Shown here: positions 23,794 to 37,300 of the stretch, piece after piece
Layout of the letters: each line of letters starts with the position of its first letter
Position numbering within the stretch: position 1 is the stretch's first letter
NCBI GenBank assembly: GCA_001598975.1
Contig: BBXU01000765.1
Location: forward strand, 1-45,934
DNA from: Parachlorella kessleri
Lineage: Eukaryota; Chlorophyta; Trebouxiophyceae; Chlorellales; Chlorellaceae
Length of the DNA: 45,934 bases
Reading direction: 5' to 3'
The notes under the pieces: generated by a model
Databases searched by the model: none
Told to the model about the DNA's origin: nothing
What the model saw: the letters and a program-made list of their open reading frames with translations, nothing else
Made by a program: the position numbers and the translations under genes

Positions 23794-26031
23794 ATGAGAT
23801 CCAGTGTCGTGCTGTCAGCATGCGCCCTTGTCTTGGTGGCAGTGGAGGCAAGGTCGCTCCAAGCCCAGGCGCCAGCAGCAGAGGGTCTTGTCCCAATCAA
23901 AGTGGGAGTGCGTCCATTCGACTCCTTCCCCAGATACTATCACGCTCATAATGGAAGCGTCCAAGGCAAGCTCCCACCTACAAGCCAAGCAGCCAGCCGA
24001 GCAACCAGCCCATGGGTTGGGGCTTGTTGGGTGTAGCAGTAAACCCAACAGTGGACATCCAAGCTACCAGCGTATGTGCAGGCTATGAAGCTGACATTAT
24101 TGACGCTGTCAGCAGAATTGCTGGCATTTCACCCCAGGTTGGGCACCAGCCATACACAAGAGGCCTCCACAGGTGAGTGACACATGCTGGTGCCCCATGG
24201 GGTAATCGTTCCTCCGCAAATGCTTCATGCAGGCCATCCCGCTGCCAATTGCTGACAGAGTCAGAGCCGTGCAGAATGGAACGGTGGATTTTGTTGTGGC
24301 AGGCAAGTCAGGGAGTGGCCAGGATGACTCCTGCAGCTTTAGCAGCAGAGGTGGTGTGATAAACAAGAAATTTGCGACTCCACCAAGCAACGGGAGGAGC
24401 CTCCCCCATATAGAAGGCAACACATGTGCAGCATGCTGTACAGCATGCTGCGCAGGGAGTCCACCACATGCATTCTCAAAGCAGCTTCTGCGGGAAATGC
24501 TCATCAGGTGGAAACTCCTAACCCCTGCAGCATTGTCGGTCACGCGAGACCGCCAAGACTTGGTCAACTTTGTGCGGCCTTACTATTACTCCGCAGGTAG
24601 GCCCAGGGCACTTGTAGGGGGTGTGAGTCCCTTTAAGCGGCATCACAGTTGCTGCCTGGCACATGATGGCTAACAGTCCCTTCTCAGCCTGCCTGCCTGC
24701 CTGCCAGTGATGGCCGGCTGGGAAGTGGGGTGTACGATATGACGGCTTGCTAGTTAGCCTTGATCGCACCATCTATGTTGCATTTGACTCGCTCGTGGAT
24801 TGCTTCCAGCGTCCCTGCAGGAGCCGCATTGTTCGCTCCGAATGCTAGTGCTCCTGGCATCACGGGCTGGCCGTCTTTGAAGGGCAAAAGTTTGCAGTTG
24901 AGGATGGTGAGCACATGCCTGTAGACAACGAGTGTGGTCCTGGCAATCGTGCTGGTTTGCTTGGTCACCACATTGCAGTGTCATCCATGAGTGGTCTGGC
25001 ACGCTGTTGCGTGTTGGATGGCTGAAAAACTAGGGACTAGCTATAGCAGCCTTTCTGGCAGGGCAGTGAGTGCCCTTTGTGGTACATGCAGGGTACTATG
25101 CACTGGACTACATCCGGAGAGTGTATGGGGCAATACCAGTGCTTGTAAAGAATGGCACAGGCAAGTAATGTATGCAAACTGGGCATCCTGCAACGTGCGC
25201 AGTTTGCAGCATGCCGTGGAACAAGGCACTTGATGTACAAGCAGCTGGTAGTGCGGGCAGCCTAGTTACAATACTTGTGGGGCATGAGCTGCTGGCAAAC
25301 TCAAGGGGCGGTGAAAGGGTGTAAGGCTGAACTGGACCTTAGCAGAACACAGGCAACCACCACACTGGAGGAACGCATTGAGAAATTTCACATTTTGTTG
25401 ATCGCCTCTTGCAAAGAACCAATGTGGCGGCAGCGCAGAGGCAGCACAGAAGATCGCTGCGGGGCAGGCGGAAGTGTATGTTGATGACAACACCAATCTG
25501 AAGCCAGGGGGGGACCTCAAGCTGATGGGTGACATAATGCCCATCAATGAAGACCCTTATGGGGTTGCAGTCGCCAACAACAACACCCAGCTATACCAGA
25601 AGTGAGGCTTTCAGGTCCTCCCGTCAGGCTTTGCTGTTGTGCTGAGCTTTGCTGATGAACCAACAGGGGCCTGCATGGACTGTAGAGCAAGCGCTCTGCC
25701 TGCCTAATGTAGGTATGCTCATGTGTTAGCAGCTGTCTTGCTGCCCTTCTTGAACTGTCCAGCAACCCCAATGTCCCTCACCTGCAGGCTGTCAGCGGCG
25801 ATGAAGACCCTTGCAACTGGCGGCCTGAATGCTCCCCTGATCAAATTCGAAAATGAGGTGGGTTCCTGCAGGTTAGATTTCTGCATGGCGTCCTAAGGGG
25901 ATTCAGATATGTGCCTCGAGCGGCCCTTGCTAGGAGTGTGGTGCGATGGGATATGTGGCACTCATCACATCAGCTGTGTGTTACCCTAGGACCTGCTTTT
26001 GACAACCTTCCAAATGCTTCCGCAGTGCTGA
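23794..26031 (+). CDS. Secreted bacterial-type solute-binding protein (SBP family 3 fold), one frameshift
   Basis: Resembles amino-acid-type extracellular solute-binding proteins and the ligand domain of ionotropic glutamate receptors. Exons 23794-23965, 24082-24137, 24233-24302, 24531-24596, 24821-24906, 25092-25160, 25439-25601, 25788-25857 and 25990-26031 give about 264 residues, the size of a free binding protein. A signal peptide (MRSSVVLSACALVLVAVEA) is followed by family blocks: IKVGVRPFDSFP, GYEADIIDAVSRIAGI, IADRVRAVQNGTVDFVVA, LSVTRDRQDLVNFVRPYYYS, DGYYALDYIRRVYGAIPVLV, VYVDDNTNLKPGGDLKLMG and NEDPYGVAVANNNTQLYQK. No membrane segment is seen after the domain. Exon 5 needs one extra base in the AAAA run at 24886-24889 to join in frame, so this is either a decaying gene or a base error. 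Two introns, probably three, begin GC. Codon use is more AT-rich than in neighbours. An in-frame ATG lies at 23770. The last exon is tentative. The ligand is unknown. Confidence 0.75.
24886..24889 (+). other. Probable one-base deletion (frameshift) in solute-binding protein exon 5
   Basis: Upstream frame reads GITGWPSLKGK; the family-like continuation KFAVEDG is in the next frame and is the only one that joins exon 6 (GYYALDYIRR) in phase. One more A in this homopolymer would restore the frame. Confidence 0.6.
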
Positions 26032-26713
26032 CAACCAGTGCAGCAATGTCAACCCGTTATCCTGACACTGACCTGTTACCTGACATTATGCAGACTTTCG
26101 TAGCGGCAGGACCTTATGTCTTTGGCTTCTGTTGGTGGCGTGTATGAAGAGGGTGCAAGCTGTATTGGCATGCTCTGGGGCACCATATAACACTCACTAG
26201 TGGCTGAGGCCCAACCACAGGTGCCGGCTTGTGAAGGAATTTTATGGTAGCGGTTTGTTTGAAGGCTGTTCTGTGTGCCCCAACTGCAGATGTTGAGGTA
26301 TGGGTTGGCCAGGTCGGCTGACTTTCTCATGCAGGCCTGCAGTGATGTGCGTCGAAGCACACACGTAACATTCAGCGCCTGCTTGCCATCCAGAACAACG
26401 CCATGCTTGTTGGCATGGGCAAGAGTCCCTGGCGATGTGCTTACAGACCTCCACAAACCGTCTACAAACATGCGTCCACAGGACCACATTCCAGAACATC
26501 TCTGTGAAGCTATCGAAAGCATCCACAGCAAACGCCAACTGAGCCCTGGGCACCCGCTGTCACTCCCAGAGCGTACGCTGCAGCAGCTGCAAAGCACAGC
26601 TCAACCTTGACACTTAGTCGCTGCCTCGCCACCCTAAAGGGTGAACGAGAGGCAGCAGCCGTGATTTGCAGGGCACCAACCAGACTATCAGGCAGACAGG
26701 GCGTCAAGCCCAG
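26032..26713. other. Convergent intergenic region
   Basis: Between the stops of the plus solute-binding protein gene and the minus F-box gene. It must hold both 3' UTRs, including a minus-strand TGTAA at 26441. An open stretch TRYPDTDLLPDIMQTFVAAG near 26050-26110 could be a further exon of the solute-binding gene, but I cannot join it convincingly. Confidence 0.5.
26441..26445 (-). terminator. TGTAA polyadenylation signal, F-box gene
   Basis: TGTAA on the minus strand, 269 bases past the F-box gene stop codon. Confidence 0.45.
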
Positions 26714-29260
26714 CTATTGCAGTGCCTCGGCTGCGGAAGGCTGGTGACCCCTCAAACACAGCTGAACCTCTACGCTGGGCCGTTCCCTGGCAAACTCCAC
26801 CACCCTGGCAGCATGCTCTAGGGGCAGGACCCCCATGTCACTCTCTGCCACCAGGATGAGCCGGGTCAGATGCTGCGCGGCCGCCAGCAGCTCTGCCAGG
26901 CGCCGGCGCAGGATCACTTCGCCATGAGCACCCCCCAGGCCAGCGACCACCAGCGAGCGAAGTGCTGGCAGGCGTGCCAGGTCACCACTCTCACGGCCCA
27001 ACCACTCCAAGTCCACCTCCAGCCATTCCATCTGCACAAGTCAGCTTTTGGTCAGCATGCAGATTAGTAAGGCCAGGGCATAAAACGCGCTGTGTGACGC
27101 TTGGGGCATGGGAGGGTCCCTTGCGACACGTGTTGAGGCAATTTTGCCATCACAACCGCCAGCGCGTGGACATCACACTTGGTCAGAGCACCCTCCTGCT
27201 GTCCCCAGGATCCAGCCAATTGTGGGACTCCCTTCAAAAGGGAGGACTTGTACGAAGCTGGTAACCAAACCTCACCGTCTGACAGTAGAGCCCCTGCCGC
27301 AGGGGGAACTGCCCTCCCGCAACCGCCAGCGCCCGCAGCCCAGTGAGCCCAACAACCGGCGCCGGCAGGCTTGGCAAGTCCTGGTAGCTGAGGTCCACTG
27401 CTCGCAGCGCTGTGAGCGGCGCGAGGACGGCCTCCAGGTCACCCTGGCGCCAGCGGGTGTTCCTCAGGGACAGGTAGGTGAGGTTGGTCAGGCGGGAGAG
27501 GCCTGGGGGTAGCTCCAGGGCGTGGGAGTGGGCCACTACCAGCTCGTGAAGCTGGGTGAGGTGGCCCAGCATGGCGAAGGAGGAGGTCATGGGCGGGCGG
27601 TAGAAGCTGTGTGGGTCCAGCCGGTGCAGGCTCAGGGCGCGCAACTGCAGCACCGAATAGGGCCACCGGTTGGTTGCTGGTGCTTTCTACCAATGACACT
27701 GTGCAAGGCTGCCCGGGGCAAGGCTACCCATGCCAACACATGCGTCTGGGCCTCAGGAATGGAGATGGTAGTACGCACAGTCCACAAATGAAATTCCATA
27801 CATGCTAACACAGATGACTCACATTTGTTAAGCGCAGCAGCTGCCCTGGGATCTTATCAGGGTCCACGTCCAGGTGCAGCCGGGTCAGGTTGGGCGGCAG
27901 GTATTCGTCAGCATTGGTGCCCTGTTCCAGAACAAAGGCGGTCATGGACAGCTCCCTGCATAGAGGAAAGTGACCGCAGTTCCTGAAACGCCAAGATGCG
28001 CATGCGGACACGGCAACGAGAGTCCAGAGCCTGTCAACTGATCGTCCAAAGCCAACATGGCCAGACTTAACAAGGTGCACTGGTAGGCAGCACTGCAGGC
28101 TCACAGCTTTGCACCTACCGTTCGGCATACATAACCAGAAACAACTGCCGAGCCACCCCAGGCTTCCATGCTGCCTACAACTTTTACTCTGTACATCTGA
28201 ACACCCACCTGAGGCTTGTGTGGCCAACTAGCATGGAGGGGTGCACAGCTACGTCAGACTCCACATGCAGGGAGGTCAGCGCCCGCAGCAGCAGGAAGTG
28301 ATGCCCCAGGTCCAGGTTTTGATGCCACCTCAGCTCCAGGTGCTGCAGGCTGCCGGCACAGGCACCCAGGCATGCAGTGGCTGTAACGTAAAGCTGACTC
28401 TCCCTCCACGACATCTGTTTGCCCTCCTCTCGCGTGGCTGGCTGGTGGGAGGACAGGCACAGGCTGGTCACGTGGCTGCCATGCTCCAGCAGCCACGAGG
28501 CACAATCCTCCAGCATATCCTGAAACCAGGCAAACAACTTGGCAGGTAAGCCACGGGAAATCACACACGAGTTTGCCCTGCACGCTGCAGCGCACAGCGG
28601 CATGCGGCAGGTCGACTGCACTTGCATAAGTCCAGGCAGGACGCCCAGCTCGAATCCTGAATGGCTGCAGCCCTACTGTAGGTAGCCATGCCCTGAGAGG
28701 CTGGGCAAGGGTGGATCTGCTGCCCACCACAGGGCCAGCAGCGATGTCGCCGGGGCTGCTGAGGACACAGTGCTGACAGGTTGAACCAGAGCGCCAACCG
28801 CGTCGGCAGCGTGGGAAGGCACAGCCTTCTCAATATATGATATAAACCCAAGGCCCACCCACACCTCCATGCCTCCAAAACACGTGCACCAGGCAAGATG
28901 GTTCCACAATAGCTGACAATCCACAGGGTGGACCCTCACCTGGTCCACAATGCTGTCAGGCCGCGTGATGGTGAAGCAGGGGTCAGACAGCAGGTCTGGG
29001 AATTCGTTGGGGAGATACCTCCACCGCTTGCACACACACTGGCTCGCCATCCTGCAGAAGCCGATTTAGCAGAACTGCCTTCGTCCTTACAAGCCAATAA
29101 GCAGTGCTGCCAAGCTGTCAGATGCTGCAACCACAGCAAGCATGTCCATGACGTCTTTGCCACACCTTGTTCTGAAGTCTACTCCCATCAGGATTTTGAA
29201 CAATAGCTGGTCGGGCAAGGACCCGATGGTGGCTGGTTCCACGGCATGGGTCGCTTCCAT
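26714..29260 (-). CDS. F-box / leucine-rich-repeat protein
   Basis: Likely substrate-recognition subunit of an SCF-type ubiquitin ligase. Exons 29260-29166, 29051-28940, 28519-28209, 27955-27823, 27644-27276 and 27031-26714 agree in phase and give 445 residues. The F-box occupies residues about 10-60: IGSLPDQLLFKILMGVDF, then the next exon MASQCVCKRWRYLPNEFPDLL. Irregular leucine-rich repeats follow: VTSLCLSSHQ, LQHLELRWHQNLDL, LTSLHVESDV, LTRLHLDVDPDKIP, LRALSLHRLD, LHELVVAHSHALELPPGL, LTYLSLRNTRW, LRAVDLSYQDLPSLP, LRALAVAGGQFPL and LRSLVVAGLGG. The protein ends SAAEALQ. The start is the ATG in phase with the F-box; a TTG upstream is not credited. The substrate cannot be told from sequence. 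All introns are GT-AG. Confidence 0.88.
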
Positions 29261-29821
29261 GGCTCGTCGTATACCTGCCAACGTCCTTCAGGCCGAGGTT
29301 CAAACAGTTATCGTAAGCTCTGCATTGTCGTGCTCTTCTCTCCCAAGCTTCTAGAAGTTGTGGCTAGGTATCCGTACCCAGATCCGCAGCAGCATCTAGA
29401 TGCTGCATGGTGCCACAGCAGTAAACTGAAACTGCTGGTGTCGTGTACAATCCTGACCACTCATGCACCTTTGATATCCCTCCTTGTGTGCCCAGACTTC
29501 AAATTTTGTCTCGTTTCAAAGCTCAGTGTGATCTTCCTCAGCTACAACTCAGCGGAGGCGTTCAGGCCAGCATCGGCTTTCAGGCTTTACATACCTCCAC
29601 AGCAAAGTCATGGTCTAACATCACCATGCCGTCAAGACATCATGGAACGATTGGTGAGGCATACATACCATAAACTGGGTAAAGAATAGCCCCGACAATT
29701 TTCCCTCTGGCGACGAGCAGCAAAGCTAAATCCAGCAGCAGTCTCCGAACAAAAGACATGGCACGCCCTTATCAAATGCCACATGAGCTGCTGTACACAC
29801 TTGCTTACAGTGCAATAACAG
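29261..29821. other. F-box gene upstream region and pseudouridine kinase 3' UTR
   Basis: Lies between two minus-strand genes in tandem. It should hold the F-box promoter and the 3' UTR of pseudouridine kinase, with a minus-strand TGTAA at 29805. No gene seen. Confidence 0.5.
29805..29809 (-). terminator. Possible TGTAA polyadenylation signal, pseudouridine kinase
   Basis: TGTAA on the minus strand only 13 bases past the stop; another lies farther downstream near 29585. Which is used is not clear. Confidence 0.3.
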
Positions 29822-31930
29822 TTATATCCGCACCACTGCTGCTGCACGCTGCGCTAGCACCTCCCTCGCCCCTCGCTCAACTGCCGCAGCCGATAGCTGG
29901 GGCGGAACATTGTGTTGCGACTCAACTGCAGCATGCGAAGCAGCTACACCACAGGCCAGCGCTTGTAGCGGGGTGCGCCCCTGGGTCAGCCCAAACAGAC
30001 ACCCTGCCACCAAACAGTCACCAGCGCCGCTGCAGTTGACCACTTTGGCAGGGAGAGCTGGCAAGTGCTGTACACAAATGGTGCTGCTGGGGTTGTCAGG
30101 GCCAGGTGTGCAGAGCGCAGCGCCTACCGGCCCTAACGTCAGCACAATGTGCTTGACTCCGGCTCGCAGTAGGACTGCTGTGTGGTGCAATAGGGGCTCA
30201 ACCGCTGCAGCCACCTCTGCTGGGAGGGGTCCTATCTTTGAGTTACTGCTGTCTCTGCTGGCGCTGCTGCTGGGGTATGCCAATATCCCTGGTGGGTTTG
30301 GCTCAAGTTGTGCTGTGCCGCCTGCAGAGGGTGGCGAGCACCGACACTTGCTCCCTCCAGCACTGTCATGCCCACAGGAGAGGGATTCGCTGTTGCACAC
30401 AGCAACCGCTGGGGCAGCTGGTACCAAGGCGTCCAACCCCTGGACGGGGCTGGAGCAGCTATTACATCCACTACAGTTTCCCTGAGTTTGTAGATACTGC
30501 TGCTTCTGCTTCTGTTGCAACTGTTCCTGCTGCAGCTGCTGCTGCTTTGGGTTACGTTGCACTGCCTGGGCCATGGCCACAAGTTCCCCCTCATTAGGGG
30601 ATATGTATGTCAGCAGGTGCAGCACCTGACTTGCACGTATTGACTTTGGCTGCGACACCGGCTCGAACCAGACTGGGACGCCAGCAGCAGCGGCTTGATG
30701 GCAGGCTGCCTGCAGGTGCATGACACAGTGTGACGGCAGGCAAGATGTTGTATGCAAACGCCCAGTCCATCCCAGCTGCAGATGCATCACAGATGCATCA
30801 CGAATGGACGGAGTTGCTGTATCGCTTCAGTAAAGAACATGAAGGTACGGTATCAGGGGTGCTGACGTGAAAGTCCTAATGTGGCATTGTCGGATTAGGT
30901 CCAAGACCTGGGTTACTTATATGTTATATGGATGCTCCTGTGTGAGGTATGCAAACAACAAGTCATAGGCCACGCACCTCGAGCGCGGCAGGGCTCAAGT
31001 TGCCGTCGACCATCACCACCGGTGCAGCAGCCAGCAAGCTCCGGTGCTGCCGCAGAAATGGTGGAGTGACTGCCTGCTCCAGCAGGTCCACGTCAGCTAC
31101 ACAGGCCGCCACCTCCCCAGACCTGTCGAAGACCACCGCAACTGTGGGAGTGCTGCTGCCGGCAACCTGCAGAATGCCCGCGGTGCTCAGCCTGCATGGC
31201 GGCGGGATTGCATGGCGTAGGGACACGTCTTCTGGCTAAGAGATAAGAACTGCTCTGGCACACAGGATGAGTCGCTACTCCACGGCAGTGGGAGTGGGTC
31301 TCACAAGCCGCATTCGCAACACTTGTGCCGCCAGCCAGACTCGGTTCGGCCAAGGCCGGCCATACCTGCTACTACTTTAGCTGTTCAAGTGCCCAGGTCG
31401 CATAGTCGGTGTGACTAAGTGCAGCCACACCCAACCTCCCTCCTCCCATGTGAGTGCTGGTGTGCACACCTACCCAAGCGACTGCATGTGAGATATGAGG
31501 GCTTGCCCTGCCAGGTCCCTCCCCACAGCCGAGAGCAGCACCGGTCCTGGCCTGCCCACGCCCCTGCACAGCCGGGCCAGGCTCTCAGCCACATTGCGGG
31601 CCACACCCCCAGGAGCCTGCGTGACATGGCCGGGGACGGAGCCGCCCCGCCGCACATCTGAGTCTGTGGAGGGACAAGCCTGCGGGCGGGCACGGTGGCA
31701 GTGCAGGGGACCGGTTGATCCACTGAGAGTAAGTGAACCTTCCACTCTTCCAAGAAGGGTGCTGTGCAACCCGGACCCACCTGGAGGTCAAGCACCATGC
31801 CTCCAACCAAGACTGCTGCGGCGCCAACAGCTACAGATGCTGAGCAAGGGTCAAACAGTAGCCCCTGGCTGTCGCTCTGCACACTAGCAAGTGGCAGCAG
31901 GTGCGCCTGCAGCACAGCTATGCGATCCAT
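29822..31930 (-). CDS. PUKI: Pseudouridine kinase (PfkB family) with PTS2-like signal
   Basis: Phosphorylates pseudouridine to pseudouridine 5'-phosphate, the first step of its breakdown. Exons 31930-31781, 31679-31474, 31191-30978 and 30709-29822, phases consistent, 485 residues. Family blocks: VLVGGMVLDLQ, GGSVPGHVTQAPGGVARNVAESLARL, LLSAVGRDLAGQALISHMQSLG, TPTVAVVFDRSGEVAACVADVD, AAPVVMVDGNLSPAALE, VPVWFEPVSQPKS, TYISPNEGELVAMA and the PfkB signature NCSGAGDCLVAGCLFGL with catalytic Asp in GAGD. A Gln-, Cys- and Ser-rich insert of about 110 residues interrupts the C-terminal half. Residues 3-11, RIAVLQAHL, match the PTS2 pattern R-(L/V/I)-x5-(H/Q)-(L/A), which suggests peroxisomal import and supports the chosen start. 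An in-frame ATG 38 codons upstream would bury the signal. Divergent from TAD2. Confidence 0.9.
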
Positions 31931-32253
31931 CCGTGTCCAGGAGAAGTTCTGCAAAGGCAGCCCAATACTTCTAGGTGGCCTGGACAACTTTAGAGATATT
32001 ATGCAAGGCAATGATGCCTCCTCCGCCACTCCCTGGTAGCCCATACCTGACCCCGCCAGTACTGATTAGAAGTGATCACTTTTGTCACATTCGCCTATCC
32101 TGCTGTTGTCGTGGAATTCAAGCGTAAGCATAGTGCATCGAATTGTAATTTGTCATCTGCAAAGTTAGCCTTAACGAGAAGAGCAACACACCCTGAGCTT
32201 TCCCCATCATACTCGTCTGTGCAAGCTGTCCTGCAAAGGTTGAACCCTGCAAC
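31931..32253. promoter_or_regulatory. Divergent intergenic region between pseudouridine kinase and TAD2
   Basis: 323 bases separate the start codons of two divergent RNA-modification genes; both promoters must lie here. No separate gene seen. Confidence 0.5.
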
Positions 32254-33841
<1,588 letters not shown>

Positions 33842-34323
33842 GGCGCTTTTGCTGGCTTTGCACCATATGAAGGTTGTGTAGTATCTATAGACAGGCAGCA
33901 CACTGATGCTTACTTACGCGTTGTGTTGTTCACGGGCTGCCACACACTTGATGCTGTGGCGGGTCTGTCCTGGTATACTCTTTCACCTTGTGCGGCGCTC
34001 ACTCAACCACTTTTGAAATAAGGGTGGGCCGTGTCATTGCTGTTACGCATATATGGCCTGGGGGAGAGGGTCTGCAGGCCTGGAGGGAGGGGGACGACAG
34101 GATGGCGTAAATGGCATCCAAGATTAGTCACGCTGCCACGTCGAACGTTCCAGGGAATACGCCTTACACAGGCGGTACAGCCGAATTGGCTACAAGTGAA
34201 CGTTTCGCAGATATACCCACATCCCACCGCTAAGCGACCTGCACGAGACACCTGGGCAACGATCACTCCACGACAATGACCTGAACTATATCTCCTTTCA
34301 ATACTGCCTATAGGCAATCTGCT
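33842..34323. other. Intergenic region between TAD2 and importin-11
   Basis: Tandem plus-strand genes; this holds the TAD2 3' UTR and the importin-11 promoter. No gene, RNA or repeat recognised. Confidence 0.5.
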
Positions 34324-37300
34324 ATGGAGGCTGAACCTGAACACCCCCTCGCTCCAGTGACAGTGGAGGTTGTATATGCAACCATCAGCGGAGCTCTCAG
34401 CATCGATGCCAACACGCGCACACCGGCAGAGACGCAGCTCCGCGAGTGGGAGAAGGATGCAGCCCCCGGTTTTATTGCTTCCCTCTTGAAGATCGTGGGA
34501 GAAGTAAATGCAGTTCCCGAGGTGCGGGCGCACTTCTGGCTACTCCTGGCGTGAGAAGCCAACGGTACTGCATGCTGCTAGCTGTTTCTTTGTGCGAGAG
34601 TCTTCATCAGAGCCTAAAGTGCACTATCCAAACCTTAAGACACTGCTGAGGTTAGGGCATAAAACACTGCTGAGGTTAAAGCAGGAGGCAACCCAGACTG
34701 CTTGGCAGGAGAGCAGTCTGCCCCTCGAGTGCTGCTGGCTCCGCAGAAGACTTGCTGTGCAAGGTAGCGGTTTGTGGTCTGCGATCTGCCCTGCAGGAGT
34801 TGCGCCTGCTGGCCGCGGTGGTGGCCAAGAATGCTGTAGGCAGCTCCTGGAGGAAAATCATAGCCACCAGGGAGTGGTCCCGGGTTCCAGGTGCGAGTGC
34901 AGGCCGGCCGGTGGACAAGTTCCCTGTGCGGTTCATGGGAGTTTTGAAGGGAATTTTGAAGGCACCCAGGGCAGCGTTAGAGAGTGTATCCACGGTGGCT
35001 TCCCTTCTGCCCAGGGCCCTTCCAGAACCACATACACGCGCTCCCTGTTGTGTAGTCACCTAGCGCAGTACATGAATTGCGAGCAGGAGACAATGCCACA
35101 TATCGTACACCCTTTTCCCACTTGTTGCGCAGATGAGGAGAAGGCGTTTGTGCGCACAGCGCTGACAGCGGCCCTCTTCCAGGACCCTAGCAACCGAGTG
35201 GCCACTCAGATCATGCTGCTGCTGACCAATGTGGCACGCTTTGATGCACCGCGCCCTTGGGATACCCTGATTCCCAGCCTGTCTGGGGCTGCTACGCCCG
35301 GCAGTGGGCTACCGCCCGCTGGACGGCAGCGAGCCCTCAAAGCGCTCAAGTCAGTCTTGGCTGCATTGCAAGGTGAGTGTGCATGTTGGTAGTGCGCATG
35401 TCGGGGCTAACTCTGCGGATTCGTCAACGATGGCAGCTGAGGTCGTTTAATGAGCGTTGGCCACTCTTCACTAAGACCTGGCCGCGCTTTGAGACGGGCA
35501 GTTTCTGTTATACTTTGCACCAAGGCAGCATCACAGGGTGCAGCTGACTTTGCAGGACTTACTGTGGGGAGGGTGCTTTCTCTAGGCTGCGAGTCCTGAT
35601 TCATATGCGTTGGCTCAGGCCATCTGAGTCATGTCTGTTGCATTCCAGGCTGAATGGACGAGGTAGGCCTTTACTGCAAGAGCCTTTAGTTGATAAGCTT
35701 GACAAGTGTGGCTGCTTGCAGACAAGCAGTTTGTGGTGAGGCCAGGAGCTGGCGGTCCTGCAGTGGCAGCGCTGAGTAAGTAGCTTCAGAGCATCACGTG
35801 GGCATGGGTGACTGGCATTGCTGCCTTGGTAGCAGCCACCTCCGGCTTGGCTCACTTGCCGAAGCTTCACTGGTGTATCCCTCTTTGTGGGCCTGTCCAG
35901 GGCCTGTCGGCTTCTTAAATGCTCCTGGCTAACGCTGTGAAAACTTCGCGCACACTGGGAGTGGACTTGATGAGGTTGATGACAGAGAGGGTGAGGGCGA
36001 CTTGCAACGACTTACTGTGTTGCAGTGGACGAGGTGGAGGAAGAGAAAGGCGTGTTGTACCAGCAGGCGCGGGCGCTGGTGGCTCCTTTGAGGCACCAGT
36101 GGCAGGCGTCCGCGGCGGTGCTGTTCCAAAGGGGTCAGGTATGAACAGCGGCAGGGGGTGGAAGGATTTGCAAGTGCTGTTCCAAAGGGAAAGGTGCTAA
36201 AACGGTGGAGGGCGTGAAGAGGTGCCATACGTGTCTGTTTGACACTGGAGGGTGCACAGTTCGAATGGCGGGTTCCTTCCAAAAGTAAGGGGTCAGGGGC
36301 CGGCAGGAGGCAGGATACCTAGCAGCGGAGTGCGCCAAGCAAGCCACGCCAGTGCTTGAGCACCCTTTAACCTGTCGGCACTGACAGCAATCCAGTACTT
36401 TGGATGTGTCTTTTGCTAACCTTAACTTAGCTTCATGGTGCTTGCATTGTTATCCTTCGCAGGACTGGGAGGCTCAGGGAGCATTGAGCGCCCTTTACTT
36501 GTCAGCACTGCGGGAGCTCATTCTGCTGCTGCCCGACTGGGAGGGGGTGGAGGCGGAGATGGAGGCTTTTCTGCAGGACGGCTGCCAGGCTGCGGCCGCC
36601 TGTGTCAACGTGTTGTTCCTGGGTGAGTCAAGTGTGGGTGGGCTGTGGGCCACACCATATCACCAGCAACTGAAGAGGTGGAAGGGCCTTTAGGCGGCGA
36701 GTGTGTGGGTTGGTAGCAGCTGGTGATGGTATTTGGGTGCTGAGAGGGAAGTTGCGCTGCAGGTATTCATTGCCCTGCTACACCCTCCTTGCATTGCGTC
36801 CGCCAGGTGGCTGCAGCTTGTATGAATGTCCTGCTTTGTAGTGTTGGGGTGGCTGCCGGTTTGTGTCGCAGCAGTTGGAAGAGGGGAGTGGTGTAGTTCG
36901 AGTCGTGTTTAGCATCTGCATGCAGCCTGTTTGGATGTGACTGACCGTGCTTGCTGCTAGGCAATCTTCATGCTTGCAGGCGGTGCTGCAGTTGGCCCTG
37001 GCGAGGAGCCGTTCCGTGTGCTGGTGGGCAAGACATGGGAGCGGCTGCTGGGATGCGCTCTGGCCGTGCTCAACAGGCAAGTTGGGAGTCATTGCAGAAT
37101 TTGTGAAAGATGCCATGGATTTAAGTGTGTAAGAGCTACTGTGGTGGGCGCCGTGTCCTTGCTAGAAGCGACTGCTTGGGTTGCAACTGGTGGGGCTCAA
37201 TTGACATGCTAAGAGGCAAATTGAACTAAATGAAGTACAGCTCCTGTCTGATGACATTTTTCTGCTCCCCCTCCCCTTGGCACCCCTGCAGCTTCCCACT

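Noticed and set aside
24750..24971. Minus-strand open frame with a plausible-looking protein
   Set aside because: It is the reverse strand of solute-binding protein exon 5; the plus-strand reading carries family motifs and splice sites.
26033..26147. Possible further exon of the solute-binding gene (TRYPDTDLLPDIMQTFVAAG)
   Set aside because: No splice arrangement joins it in phase without skipping the 25990 acceptor; left as intergenic.
29087..29303. Alternative upstream starts for the F-box gene
   Set aside because: One begins with TTG and the other is in a different frame; ATG at 29260 fits the F-box.
31415..32044. In-frame upstream ATG for pseudouridine kinase at 32044
   Set aside because: It would add 38 unconserved residues and bury the PTS2-like signal; kept only as an alternative start.
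35425..35510. Possible extra importin-11 exon (RSFNERWPLFTKTWPRFETG)
   Set aside because: No acceptor gives the right phase from exon 3, while exon 4 at 36026 joins exon 3 directly.
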